NCBI GenBank assembly: GCA_015178975.1 | Contig: WHVD01000034.1 | Coordinates: forward strand, 496,001 to 560,000 | Direction of reading: 5' to 3' | Source of the DNA: Hysterangium stoloniferum | Taxonomy: Eukaryota; Basidiomycota; Agaricomycetes; Hysterangiales; Hysterangiaceae | DNA: 64,000 nucleotides | Part shown: one piece after another, positions 26,401 through 36,560 of the stretch | How positions within the stretch are numbered: the stretch's first letter is position 1 | How the letters are laid out: each line of letters begins with the position of its first letter | Notes under the pieces: generated by a model | Databases searched by the model: none | What the model was told of the DNA's origin: nothing | What the model saw: the letters and a program-made list of their open reading frames with translations, nothing else | Program-made: the position numbers and the translations under genes

Positions 26401-27040
26401 CTGTGGAATTTCTCCGAAGAATGCTGAACAGCATTCTGAGAATTGAAAAGTGTGTTTACATCTGCCCTTATTTTGTCACACTGGAAGCCCGATGTTCAAC
26501 TCATTGTGGAAACTGACACCTCAGATTATGCACTTGCTGCAATATTGTCCATTCTGGACACTGACGGTGAAGTCCACCCAGTAGCCTTCTTGTTATGTAT
26601 TTCTAAGCTTTTTCCGAATTTTTAAACAATTTCCCCTAACAAATTGCGAAAACAAATATTTAAATGTAATTATATCGCGATGACAAAATTGTACTATATT
26701 TGCTTGATTTATCTCAAATTTATACAATTTATTTTGTATTTTTAACATATAAATTGAGCAAGTTATTAGATTTTTATCTTTTATTCTTTTTTGATTAATA
26801 TGTCGGTGACTCAGCGCTTAGTCACAACGCGCGAAAAGATCATGTGATATTCACATGGTATTTCAAACTCCGACGCCGACAAAACGCGATTTGAAATACT
26901 CGCGCATTATCAAGGCGAAATATATATATATTTATATTATTATAATAAAATATTATATTTATAACTAACTAAAAGTAAATATAATAATTATATAATAATA
27001 TAAAACCGGCCTGGCGTTTATTACACGGCGCGCGGGAAAA

Positions 27041-27150
27041 TCGTCACAACGAGTGACAACCGTCACAACAGGTGACAGTTGTCACAACGCCGCGCGACGG
27101 TCACAGAGGCACGCGACTGTCACAACACGTGACAGTCACAAGACGCAAAG
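27041..27150. repeat. Alternating GTCAC/GTGAC cluster in the 1.9-kb LTR
   Basis: Short units such as GTCACAAC and GTGACAAC alternate in both orientations (for example CGTCACAACGAGTGACAAC), flanked by the AT-rich palindromic tract 26,920-27,005. The block is unusually CpG-rich for this transposon region. Confidence 0.6.
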
Positions 27151-27280
27151 GGTGTCATGCGCGCGCACAGGCGCGAGAGCATTATGTCATTATATATGCT
27201 ACTGCAACAAAAACAGGAAACTCTCTGGAACATTCCAGTGGCTTCCAATGGAACATTAGTTAATAGGTACTAATATTAGA

Positions 27281-27480
27281 TAGAATATTGTAGAATATTC
27301 TATAAAATTCTACAATGTTCCATTATGCCAAGAATATTCTATAGTGTCTTAGAAGTAGTTAGAACCTTCCACAATGCTCTAGAAAATTCTAGAAAATTCT
27401 AAATGACATCACTCCTCCCAGAATGACATCATTAAATCTTCTAGAATCTTCTAAATGTCTCAGACTAAAATGTATATAAG
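27281..27480 (+). promoter_or_regulatory. Heat-shock-element-like array plus TATA box in the 1.9-kb LTR
   Basis: Inverted GAA/TTC units spaced by 2 bp occur at 27,293-27,300, 27,332-27,339, 27,362-27,369, 27,382-27,399 (GAAaaTTCtaGAAaaTTC) and 27,439-27,451 (TTCtaGAAtcTTC). The TATA box follows at 27,473. This is the textbook heat-shock factor binding pattern. That HSF acts here is inferred. Confidence 0.6.
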
Positions 27481-29454
27481 GAGCTCAGCTCCAGCCTTGA
27501 ATAGAACATCCAAATCAATCTTATCATCACATCAACCCACCACATCTGTGTGTGTCACTGCAGCAAGCAGGCTACTCCACCCCTATCTGGGCAGTTGGAC
27601 ATCTCATTCCACCTCTATCTGAGCTGTTGGAAACCCTTGCCACCTCTATCAGAGTTGTTGGCCCAATCAGATCCCTTGTCACCTCAATCTGAGCTGTTGA
27701 CTGATCTGCTGTTCCCCCTGTCACCTCAATCTGAGTTGTTGACTTTTGTTCCCCCTTGCCACTTCTTAATTGAATAGTTGGCTATCTTTTATATATTATT
27801 TCCACTTCAGTTAGAGCTGTTGGTTATCAACTAATAATATATAAATAATCTTATACTATAATCATCTCTTAATTGAGTATTTGATTATTAGTTTTCTCTA
27901 CATTGTTATTTGTAGTTTAAGACTTCAGTCACCTCTAGTTGAGTAATTTGACTGTTTATTACATTGCAAATAATCCCGTTCCTTTGTACATTTATTGTGA
28001 ATCAGTAAAGCATATTCACATAAACAAATACTGAGAATATCCTTGCAGAATCCTTAAGACTACATTAAGATCCTGATAAGTTAATATCACAGTAGACCTT
28101 GTAGGTTAGTGTAAATAAAGCATATATTAGCCAAATAGTGTTTTATTCTATATCTAATCTTTTGACCTGTTTATTAATATTTTTACTGTTTGATAAATAG
28201 TATAAAATATATATAAACTAGCTAGTATTGAAGTTAAATCTAGCTTCGGAATCAGTAAATTGTTATTCTTATTTTAGTAGTTGTTTTTACAGAAAAAGAA
28301 CAAGCTTGCACAAGCAGCTCTCAAAACCTTCTTTGTGAAGTTGGGTGCATATATTCAAGTAAACTCTTGACTTCAGGGGTTCTAAGTCTATTTAGGCTGC
28401 CACTGATTAATATCAAATACTTAAAATATTTTACCTTGCAGTGAATTGAGTATTTGCACATTTTGATAGAGCATTGGACTCCTTTTTCGGAAAATAGTAT
28501 TAAAATAAGGCTAATACATTACACTTCTTGTCTTGCACCTTTTTGGCACCCAAACTCAACTATGATGTTCATGATAAGGAACTACTTGTGATATTTGAAG
28601 CTTTCAAGACATCGTGACATTATCTGGAAGGATCGGCTCAACCCATAGATGTTATAACTGACCACAAGAATTTGGTCTACTTTTCAACCACAAAACTACT
28701 CACCCCCGTTGGCAAGCCTGATGGTCCGAATACCTCTCCACCTTTAATATGGTAATCCGCTTCCATCCCAGCTGCCTTGGTGGAAAACCTGATGCTATGA
28801 CTAGATGATGGGACATCTATCCTAAAGAGGGGAGTAGCGACTATGCCACAGTTAATCTGCATAACTTTAAACCTATGTTTTCAACTGAACAACTGTCCGC
28901 ATCTATCCGAGCCACTTACCTCATTCATCCAGTCTTGCAAAGTGTTATCCTTATGGATACCAAAAAGTTACATCAAGATATACTATTGGCAATTCCATTA
29001 GACCCAGTCACCAAAGCACACCTCAATAACCCGTCCGACCCTGATCAACCCCAATGGTCACTAGACTCGCAGAGTTTCATTAGACTTGACAACCGCATCT
29101 ATGTACTGGATTCCGACACCCTTCGGCTGTGAATCCTACAACATACATAAGTAAGACCACCTGATCTCGGGACATTTTGGCCTCAATAAAACTCTTTCGC
29201 TCATTAGAAGAGAATATACATGGCCCGGCATCTGAGATTTCATTAAGCACTATTGCAAATCCTGTACAATGTGTTTATGCTCTAAATCACAGTGACACAA
29301 ACCATATGGCCTACTCAAACAGTTACTGATACTGGAAAAACCCTGGAACTTCATTTCTATGGATTTCATCAAGCACCTACCAGCATCTGAAGGTCATACA
29401 GCAATCCTAGTTGCTGTGGATAGGCTCACAAAGCAAAGTTTTTTACCAAATGTG

Positions 29455-30328
29455 GAACAAGGATGAGGTTTGGAAGTACAGGAACTATAAATGTTCTGTG
29501 GTTGGAAGTGTAGTCAAAAGATGATATCCTATACTTATTCAAGATGTTATCACATCTTTTATACTACAGTGGCTCAAAAAATCCAATGTTTTGTTGTTTT
29601 GGAAAGATTGATTCACAATACAAATACCAGATATCAGAAAGTTCTTAAAATATTACCCCACATAGTATAGCATACTAGTTTGAAATGGATGCTTAGCCTA
29701 TGTAATTTGAAGCCAAAATAGTGGAATAATAAATGAAACAACATAATCACTCATTAGAACAATTTTTTGACCCTATATTACTTTAACAGAAAAGTCACTA
29801 TTTCAGTAGAAATATAAGTCCAAACCAATTGTAATAATAATGAACATGTCATGTGACTTTGTTTACATCTGTTTGACATGTTGACACACTTCTTAGCTTT
29901 TACCATCACTGTGAAAGCTATTTCTGCTACTCAGCACATTAATATTATCTCTCTTCTTCCAGACAGGTGTTCCTATCCTCAAATCCAGACTAACACTGAC
30001 TCAGAAAGGGATACAATAAGTGTGATCAAGGTTGAAGTACTTTTGGATAAAGAAAACACCCTAGCTGGCCATCCTTCCAAGCTTATTACTCAACAACAAA
30101 TAGTCAATTGTCCATCAAATTAGCTCTGAAAATCTTGACAATGCTGTTCAAGCTACCCAATTCATTAATTCTACTATCACCAACTCTGTCACTCCCCAAA
30201 CATTCAGGAATGTACTCAAGAACAATGGTTTTTACACTGCAACAAAGAAGAAAGTACCCATGTTGAAGAAGACTCATTATCAGAAGTCACTTGAGTTTGC
30301 TCAGTACTATGAAAACTGGACTATGACA
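29455..30328 (+). mobile_element. Tc1/mariner fragment, left arm of an inverted pair
   Basis: The TIR CAGTGGCTCAAAAAATCC begins at 29,567 after a TA at 29,565-29,566. The transposase N-terminal part follows (about 29,880-30,328): GHPSKLITQQQ, then a helix-turn-helix region with NLDNAVQATQFINST and KKVPMLKKTHYQKSLEFAQY. A frame break lies near 30,120. The catalytic DDE domain is absent. About 110 bp outside the TIR (29,455-29,564) is also shared, inverted, with the right arm. Confidence 0.75.
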
Positions 30329-30371
30329 CCTTTCCACCAGATGCAATTTTGTTAATATTGGTCTTATCTAT

Positions 30372-31698
30372 TGTCACAAATTGTTACGACCAAACAATCC
30401 CGCCGGACTCTGGGCACTAACCCGTACGCCTCCACACGCTACAAGCACCAATCGTCTGTTTATAGGATTTCCCACCCGGACTCCATTACGTCAAGACTCG
30501 TTACGTTTGACCTCATTACGACACATATCAGTCACCGGACTTCCCCCGGACTCCGTCTCTGTCTATGTCCGTCTTCGTCCCACGCATCAGTCACCGGTCC
30601 CCACTTAGAATCCCGTCACTGCTCTAATCGAGCCCCGTTCCCGTTTTAGTCAAATGACCTGTCACGATTTAGGACTCCGCTCCCGCTCCATTTCCCGTTA
30701 TGGGTTATGCTTTGTCACGATTCAGACTCCACTCCATTCCATTCCGTTCCTAACACCAATTTGGTGTTTACTATTCCCGTTTCATGTTTTGTTAGTTTCG
30801 TTTCATTATTACTGGATTTGGTATGTCATGCATTCCACGGTCTATATAAACTGGCAGATGTTGTACATACAATCCAGTCAGAAAATTAGCTTAGATTCCC
30901 CCCAGTAATCTAATAATATTTTCCGCTCTAAAAACCTTACTCAATTCACATCGCTCGCACTAGTCGGAGCCCACGGGCTCCGGCGCATCTATCTCTCTCA
31001 ACCAATTCGACTCACGACCCACGACCTCCGACTTACGACCCACGACCCCTGACTTACAACCTACAACCCACGAACCCCACCCGGACTCCCGGGGATCCCC
31101 GTCCGTCCGTTTGAAATTGGACAACACGATCTAGCAAGGGCGCAGCCTATAAGCTGAAGCCAAGTCCTACCGGATATCCCGTGGGTTTCTCCGGATATCC
31201 CGCGGGTTTCTCTGGAAACCCGGCCTGAGTGTGTATCCTAACACAAATGTACAAACTCAAATTTCAATAATATTCAATTTAATATTTCTTCGACATTTCT
31301 TCGACTTTCTGACTCAATTCCCAACTTGACTTCCGACTCGACTATTCTTCGACAATATCTTCGACTTGTCTCAGGTTGATGTCATTGATGATTTCACTTT
31401 GATATCATATTATCATCATAGGTAAATGATATATAGTATATAAGGGCAATGATAGGAACGAAAGAAGTCAGTCAGAAAACCTGTATTATATTATATTATT
31501 ACTGTATTACATAATCATCGAACTTTTCCGAGTCCTTCTTTGACTTATTTATTCATGAGCCTCTGTGTCCTATCTTTGCCTCATGCTTTATCAACAGGAC
31601 AAATTAATACTTCGTCGAATGAGGCATCTTTATTCAATATTGTTGAATATTCTTCGATTGTTTATTCAACTTTATTGAGTAAAATTCAATTTGTGATA
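30372..31698 (+). mobile_element. Solo LTR, family A copy A2, inserted in Tc1
   Basis: It starts TGTCACAAAT and ends TTTGTGATA (final CA changed to TA), with exact target duplication TCTAT (30,367-30,371 and 31,699-31,703). Net length is about 460 bp after removing the nested LTR at 30,382-31,243. Removing it joins the two halves of a Tc1 transposase segment on the minus strand. Confidence 0.8.
30382..31243 (+). mobile_element. Solo LTR, family D copy D1, nested inside A2
   Basis: It is 862 bp, starts TGTTACGACC and ends TATCCTAACA, with exact duplication CAAAT (30,377-30,381 and 31,244-31,248). TATA box CTATATAAAC is at about 30,842. The conserved LTR hairpin motif is at 31,138-31,167. It is CpG-rich and undecayed, and its 3' part has two units of the 21-bp sequence that is expanded in copy D2. 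Confidence 0.85.
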
Positions 31699-31703
31699 TC
31701 TAT

Positions 31704-32610
31704 CCACAACACTCTTTTGGAGTCCCCTACAATCCAGGTTTTATGGTACTAAGCAAACTCAAATCACTTCTGATAATGAGCCTTCTTCAACATGGGTGCT
31801 TTCTTCTTTGTTACAGAGTAAAAACCATTGTTCTTGGGTACATTCCTGACTGTTTGGGGAGTGACAGATTTGGGGATAGTAGAATTAATGAATTGGGTAG
31901 CTTGAACAGCATTGTCAAGATTTCTAGAGCTAATTTGATGGACAATTGACTGTTTGTCATGAGTAATAAGCTTGGAAGGATGGCCAGCGCTAAGGGTGTT
32001 TTCTTTATCCAAAAGTACTTCAGCCTTGATCACACTTATTGTATCCTTTCCTGAGCCAGTGTTAGTCTGGATTTGAGGATAGGAACACCTGTCTGGAAGA
32101 AGAGAGATAATATTAATATGCTGAGTAGCAGAAATAGCTTTCACAGTGATGGTAAAAGCTAAGAAGTGTGTCAACATGTCAAACAGATGTAAACAAAGTC
32201 ACATGACATGTTCTTTATTATCACAATTGGTTTAGACTTATATTTTTACTGAAATAGTGGCTTTTCTGTTAAAGTAATATAGGGTCAAAAAATTGTTCTA
32301 ATGAGTGATTATTTTGTTTCATTTATTATTCCACCATTTTGGCTTCAAATTACATAAGCTAAGCATCCATTTCAAACTAATATGCTATACTATGTGGGGT
32401 AATATTTTAAGAACTTTCTGATATCTGGTATTTGTATTGTGAATCAATCTTTCCAAAACAACAAAACATTGGAATGATTTTTTGAGCCACTGTAGTATAA
32501 AAGATGTGATAACATCTTGAATAAGTATAGAATATCATCTTTTGACTACACTTCCAACCACAGAACATTTATAGTTCCTGTACTTCCAAACCTCATCCTT
32601 GTTCCACATT
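31704..32610 (-). mobile_element. Tc1/mariner fragment, right arm of an inverted pair
   Basis: The TIR starts at 32,492 (minus strand) next to TA at 32,493-32,494. The transposase N-terminus covers 32,177 down to about 31,750: GHPSKLITHDKQSIVHQIS, TPQTVRNVPKNNGFYSVTKK, KKAHYQK, then TGA where relatives have Arg. The catalytic segment VLWIDITN is cut by solo LTR A2; its continuation lies at 30,371-30,329. The arm is closely similar to 29,455-30,328 in reverse orientation, including about 115 bp outside the TIR. Confidence 0.75.
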
Positions 32611-33009
32611 TGGTAACTTGTCAGTCAACAAGTATTCATCATTTGCTTGTTGTATTCCCATTTTGGAATACTTACTCTAATCTGTCTTATTATGATCCTA
32701 GTTTGTAGTACAATAATGAAAGAACTTATGTTAGTTTCCACAAATTTGTACTTTACCTTAGATCTGATATTGACTTAGTTTCTTGTTCCTTCTTTTTTTT
32801 GTATGCTCAATATTCAGAACTCTTTGGAACTCTGAATATCCATAATCTTCTGGAATAAATCCCATCTCTGAAATTAAGGACATTCTGAGTGTTTGTGTAG
32901 GGATGCAGCACATAAGCTGAAGCCAACATCCTGACCCTATCTGGAAGTTCCTGAGTTCCTGGTTATTTTCTAATAGTTCTGGAATAAGTTCCTGATATGG
33001 CACTTAACA
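32611..33009 (+). mobile_element. LTR family C, partial copy C1
   Basis: This is the 3' part of the LTR, homologous to 34,970-35,856, ending GGCACTTAACA. The hairpin motif is at 32,901-32,926. The 5' part is replaced by the Tc1 fragment. 33,010-33,158 after it is leader-like and carries an ATG (MSENQVEE) that may be the start of a lost gag. Confidence 0.65.
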
Positions 33010-33158
33010 CATTGTTGGCATAAAGCTGGTATTCTTCCTACCACAATCTCTACCACATCCATCCAGCCTACTATCCAGATATCATTGCTCCTCCATACTT
33101 ACTCCAGTTTTGGTGATGAGGATTCCATTGAAAATGTCTGAGAACCAGGTTGAAGAAG

Positions 33159-33729
33159 TGTTAGGATCCCAGTCATCCAGCTCCCCACAACCTTGTTTTA
33201 CCTTCCCCATCCTCTGGCATCCCACTGCCAGTACCCCTGACTATAGTGTCACTGCCTGTGCTACTCTGACACTTGGTTCACTGTAGCTTTCCCTTTTCAT
33301 CATCCTATCATGTCTCCATCCCAATGCTTTCCTGTCACCTGTTGTTCTACATGCAAATGTTATTCTCCACATACCCTTTAGAATACTTTTGTTACATCAT
33401 ATTTAGTTCCAGTTTGATCCCTACTCTTTCCTGTGCTTCCTTTGACCTGTCACTACTTCTCATTTCCTTGGTTGGACTTCCACTCATGTGTTACATATAC
33501 CTTAGTATAAAGTTCCTACTATGTACAGTATGCTACTATTATTTAGTTCTAATATCAACTCAGATTACCCCCATTTAGTTTTTCAGCCACCTTACTCCCT
33601 CTCTAATATCCTTGAAGGTGTCAGCAAGCCATGACTCTTTACCCCATGACTCTTAGCATTTCAGCCCTCTGGTCAACTAAGCTAAGTGTTGTTCTTATCA
33701 TACTATCTGCTCTGTTTAAAATATTCCAG
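33159..33729 (+). mobile_element. LTR family B, truncated copy B4
   Basis: It starts TGTTAGGATCCC and aligns by eye with the family B LTRs at 49,033-49,766 and 58,666-59,363, as far as the CTGCTCTGTTTAAAATATTC region. It stops before the hairpin motif. Confidence 0.6.
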
Positions 33730-33736
33730 GCTGTCA

Positions 33737-33951
33737 TGGATGCACAAGCAGCACAGGAACAAGGGCCAATAAATGGTGGGGATGATGATATTGAGGATTA
33801 TGCATTAGTGGAAGCTCACCCAACACATCATGATGTGCTTCAGGCTGCATCAGTCATCAGCAGATACATCAATAGCATTGATGATCCCATGATATGCAAA
33901 CTCTGGCTTCTTTTAAGCAGTAAATCCATTTGGAAAGGTCTTATTTCATGA
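33737..33951 (+). pseudogene. Fragment of an unidentified protein, acidic
   Basis: A frame with ATG at 33,737 reads MDAQAAQEQGPING, then DDDIEDYALVEAHPTHHD and about 40 more residues before a stop. The acidic stretch and its position next to transposons suggest the C-terminal part of a pogo/Tigger-like transposase. This is a weak resemblance by eye only. Confidence 0.25.
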
Positions 33952-34845
33952 TTCCAACTCAAATAACAGTTTACTTCAGCCATAAACAACCAAATGACAG
34001 CTCTACTAGTACAATGTAGCTTTGAAATATAATGTGACTTTTTTTCTGATTTTTCTGATTTTTGGGACCTATTTTTTGTAACTCCTTTGCATCCCATACT
34101 GTAAGGGCCACCTCAAACAGGGCCTGTGGTACTCACACAAAGATAGCAGATGGATATCCAAAGTGCATTAGGTAGCTAATATATACAGGATGGAAAACTA
34201 CTCACCTAGCAGAGGGATATCCAAAGAGAAAAGGATAAGAGGGAGGCCTCTGCTAGATGCTTCAAAATATGGGGTCTCTAAAATAGAATGACAGCTTACC
34301 CTATATTGACACTAACTATTTACTCTACCTTAGAATATTCCTAGAGGGTGGAATTGTTAAGCTTGGGCTTACAGGTGGGTCTGGTGGAGAACCCATGGAT
34401 AGTCCAGTATACAGGTAGGACTTGGCTTCAGCTTGCATGCTGCACCCTCACATGATCATGGTGTCCAATTTCAAATGGCACAAACAGAAGGTCTGGGGAG
34501 TCTGAGAGGACAAAGGGATAGTGACTGGAAGGTAGGTGGGATGGGAAGTCTGAAGACTCTTAGGTGGAGGGCCCACAGCTTCTGAGAGTATGAATAGAGA
34601 TCTAACTAATGGAGAGTACAGGGGTAACTCAGTTGATTTTCTGATTGGATTGTAAATACAAATTTGTTTAGTTTTTATAGACAAGTTGTACTACAATCCT
34701 GGTGGAACAGATAAACAAACAAATGGAATGGAAGATGGGGAACAGGCAGGGGTGACCAAAGTCCAGGGAAAGTCTGAGATAAAAATAGGAACATACATAT
34801 GGAGCATAATAAACTAACTGACAACCAGGTACTAAAGCTGATCAG

Positions 34846-35856
34846 TGTTACAATCCATTCCCAGATACTTTAATATTTTGATTTAATCTTCCATTCTCAG
34901 ACATTCAATATTCTGATGCCTCCATCTCCAGAAACTAACTAATCTCCAGACATACCAAACTTTGCCCCTGTTCTGCATTTGGTAACTTGTCTGTTGACAA
35001 GTATTCATTCATTTGTCTGTTATGTTCCTGATTTGGAACTCCTCCCTAATTTGTTCTTATTGTGATCTTAATCAGTAGTACAATAGCCAGAGAACCTATA
35101 TTATTTTTTGTACATTTGTACTTACACCTTAGATCTGATATCAACTTAGTTAGCTTATTCCTCTTCTCTTTCTGTATGCTTGATATTTGAAACTCTTTGG
35201 AACTCTGAATATCTGTAAGCTCTTCAGGATTTATCAATCCTCTGAAATTAAGGACATATGAGCATTTGTGTAGTGGTGCAGCACATAAGCTGAAGCCAAG
35301 TCACCTGTGAAGAGTGGTGGAAGTTCAGACCATTCTATATACGAAGAAATGAGTAGAAAGGAAGAATATTGACCTATTCAGTGCAATATAAGAGAAGGTG
35401 AGAGAAAGAGCACGAGATGACGAAGGAGTCAACGAGTGCAATGGTTCGAGTGGAGGCCTTGACTGTTATAGTTCAAGGCCAGAAGTGTTTAGTAGTTCAG
35501 ATACTGCTACTTATGTAGTAGCTGACACGTTACCCTGATCACCGCTCGTAGTAGACCTAGTTTATGTCTTATGAGTGGTGGTTCTTGGGTTAAAGTGTGT
35601 CTGAGTTCTAATTGGTGCTGAGTGCACCCACAAGTATACACAATGCTTCGAACTAATGAAATATGCAATAATCGAAGAATATGAAAGATAGAAAAATATG
35701 AATAGAATATGTAAAATATAAATGAAATAAAAGGAGTGTTTTACCACAATGATACTGTGGTAAAAGCATACTCCTCACATCACCCTACCCAGAAGTATTT
35801 GAGTTCCCAGTTATTTCCCAATAGTTCTGGACTAAGTCCTGACATGGAACTTAACA
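34846..35856 (+). mobile_element. Solo LTR, family C copy C2, nested in D3
   Basis: It starts TGTTACAATCC and ends GGAACTTAACA, flanked by ATCAG (34,841-34,845) and ATCAA (35,857-35,861), a duplication with one transition. The hairpin motif is at 35,275-35,302. Net length is about 532 bp without F1. Confidence 0.8.
35306..35779. mobile_element. Solo LTR, family F copy F1, innermost of the nest
   Basis: It is 474 bp, starts TGTGAAGAGTGG and ends CTCCTCACA, with exact duplication TCACC (35,301-35,305 and 35,780-35,784). It is inserted directly beside the hairpin motif of C2. Relatives lie at 57,448-58,084 and about 56,290-56,589. Confidence 0.85.
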
Positions 35857-36213
35857 ATCAAGGCAGATATTGCATATATTGTGAGAGCTGGGATCTCTGG
35901 GTGGGGTCAGATCACCAACTTGTATGAAAAGGGAGTGATAGAGATGTATAAAGAGGATCCCAGGTCCCAGCAGGTTGTCTGGTCCTAACAGGAATAGCTA
36001 TCAGAAAGATATGAGAAAATGACAAGAAATACTACTAATTAATCTGCCTGGGATAGGTAAGTCAGGGAAGCTCCCAAAGGGGCAGACAACTTGAAAATGA
36101 AATATATAAGAAATAGAACACCCCCTTACACATACTCCTTCATAACCCGTAACCCCAGGGGGTGCTGAGGGGTATGGGATAAGAGAGGTTCAACTGTAAG
36201 TAACTGGCAACTC

Positions 36214-36456
36214 TGACACAGATTGAATTTTATTGACAGTCGTTGAATAATAGTTGAAGTACTTCTACTATGTTGAGTATCAGATGCCTCATTCAATAAA
36301 GTATCAATTCATCCTGATGACGAAACATGAGGCTATATTGGGACACAAAGGCTCATGAATGATTATGTTGAAAAGATCTCAGAAAGGTTTGACAATTAAA
36401 TAATATAGAAACAGAACAACTAAGGTACAGATTTTCTGACCAACTTCCCTCACTCC
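36214..36456 (-). mobile_element. LTR family A, truncated copy A4
   Basis: It begins TGACACAGATTG on the + strand (the LTR's 3' end reversed) and keeps the GATTTTCTGACC segment near 36,431. It is cut off by the start of a family B LTR at 36,457. Confidence 0.6.
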
Positions 36457-36560
36457 TGTTAGGATCCTATCATTTCAGACCCCCACAACTTGGTTTTACC
36501 CTACAGGGCTCGTGTTGACCTCACCTCTTTTTTTGTCCCTTGAAGGTTTGAAAATTATCA
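36457..36560 (+). mobile_element. LTR family B, 5' fragment B3
   Basis: It starts TGTTAGGATCC with the family B sequence ATCATTTCAGACCCC. Similarity fades by about 36,560, where CpG content returns to normal. Confidence 0.5.

Larger units (their letters stand above)
26591..28523 (+). mobile_element. 1,933-bp solo LTR inserted in gypsy RNase H (family J)
   Basis: It starts TGTTATGTATT and ends TAATACATTACA, and is flanked by the exact 5-bp duplication CTTCT (26,586-26,590 and 28,524-28,528). Removing it and one CTTCT restores the RNase H reading frame (VAFLSCT...). It has a TATA box TATATAAG at 27,473-27,480 preceded by a dense array of GAAnnTTC repeats. No coding sequence lies between the ends, so it is a solo LTR or a non-coding LTR-like element. 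Confidence 0.85.
23445..29455 (+). mobile_element. Ty3/gypsy retrotransposon internal region, defective
   Basis: A leader begins GTATATTCTGA at 23,445. Gag starts with ATG at 23,482 (MPPRKKDAKPSGKAES) and continues after a frame break at about 24,060 into NFGPYDQTSDAETALSNLK. A zinc knuckle CLLCADPRHQVAAC lies at about 24,690-24,730. The retropepsin has ALIDSGSTHCFID (about 24,960). RT has [20 protein letters not shown] and YVIVYLDGILIFSED (about 26,060-26,100), where the usual YLDD is YLDG. RNase H follows, interrupted by the solo LTR at 26,591-28,523 and resuming at 28,529 with NYDVHDKELL. The integrase starts ([22 protein letters not shown]) and is lost at about 29,455. Several in-frame TGA codons and frameshifts make it inactive. 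No 3' LTR is found. Confidence 0.85.
34355..35990 (-). mobile_element. Solo LTR, family D copy D3, nested in G
   Basis: On the minus strand it starts TGTTAGGACC (35,990) and ends CTTAACA (34,355), with exact duplication GGAAT (34,350-34,354 and 35,991-35,995). The hairpin motif is at 34,418-34,447 in reverse. Net length is about 620 bp without C2. Confidence 0.8.
34100..36130. mobile_element. Solo LTR, family G: outermost of a four-level nest
   Basis: It starts TGTAAGGGCC and ends CCCCCTTACA, with exact duplication CATAC (34,095-34,099 and 36,131-36,135). Removing the nested D3 leaves about 390 bp. Its own orientation is unclear. Confidence 0.75.

Noticed and set aside
23482-28810. Recoded UGA (UGA as Trp) in the gypsy polyprotein
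   Set aside because: I first noted that the in-frame stops are all TGA. The positions are Arg in related proteins, so CGA to TGA by CpG decay explains them without recoding, and host genes end normally with TGA.
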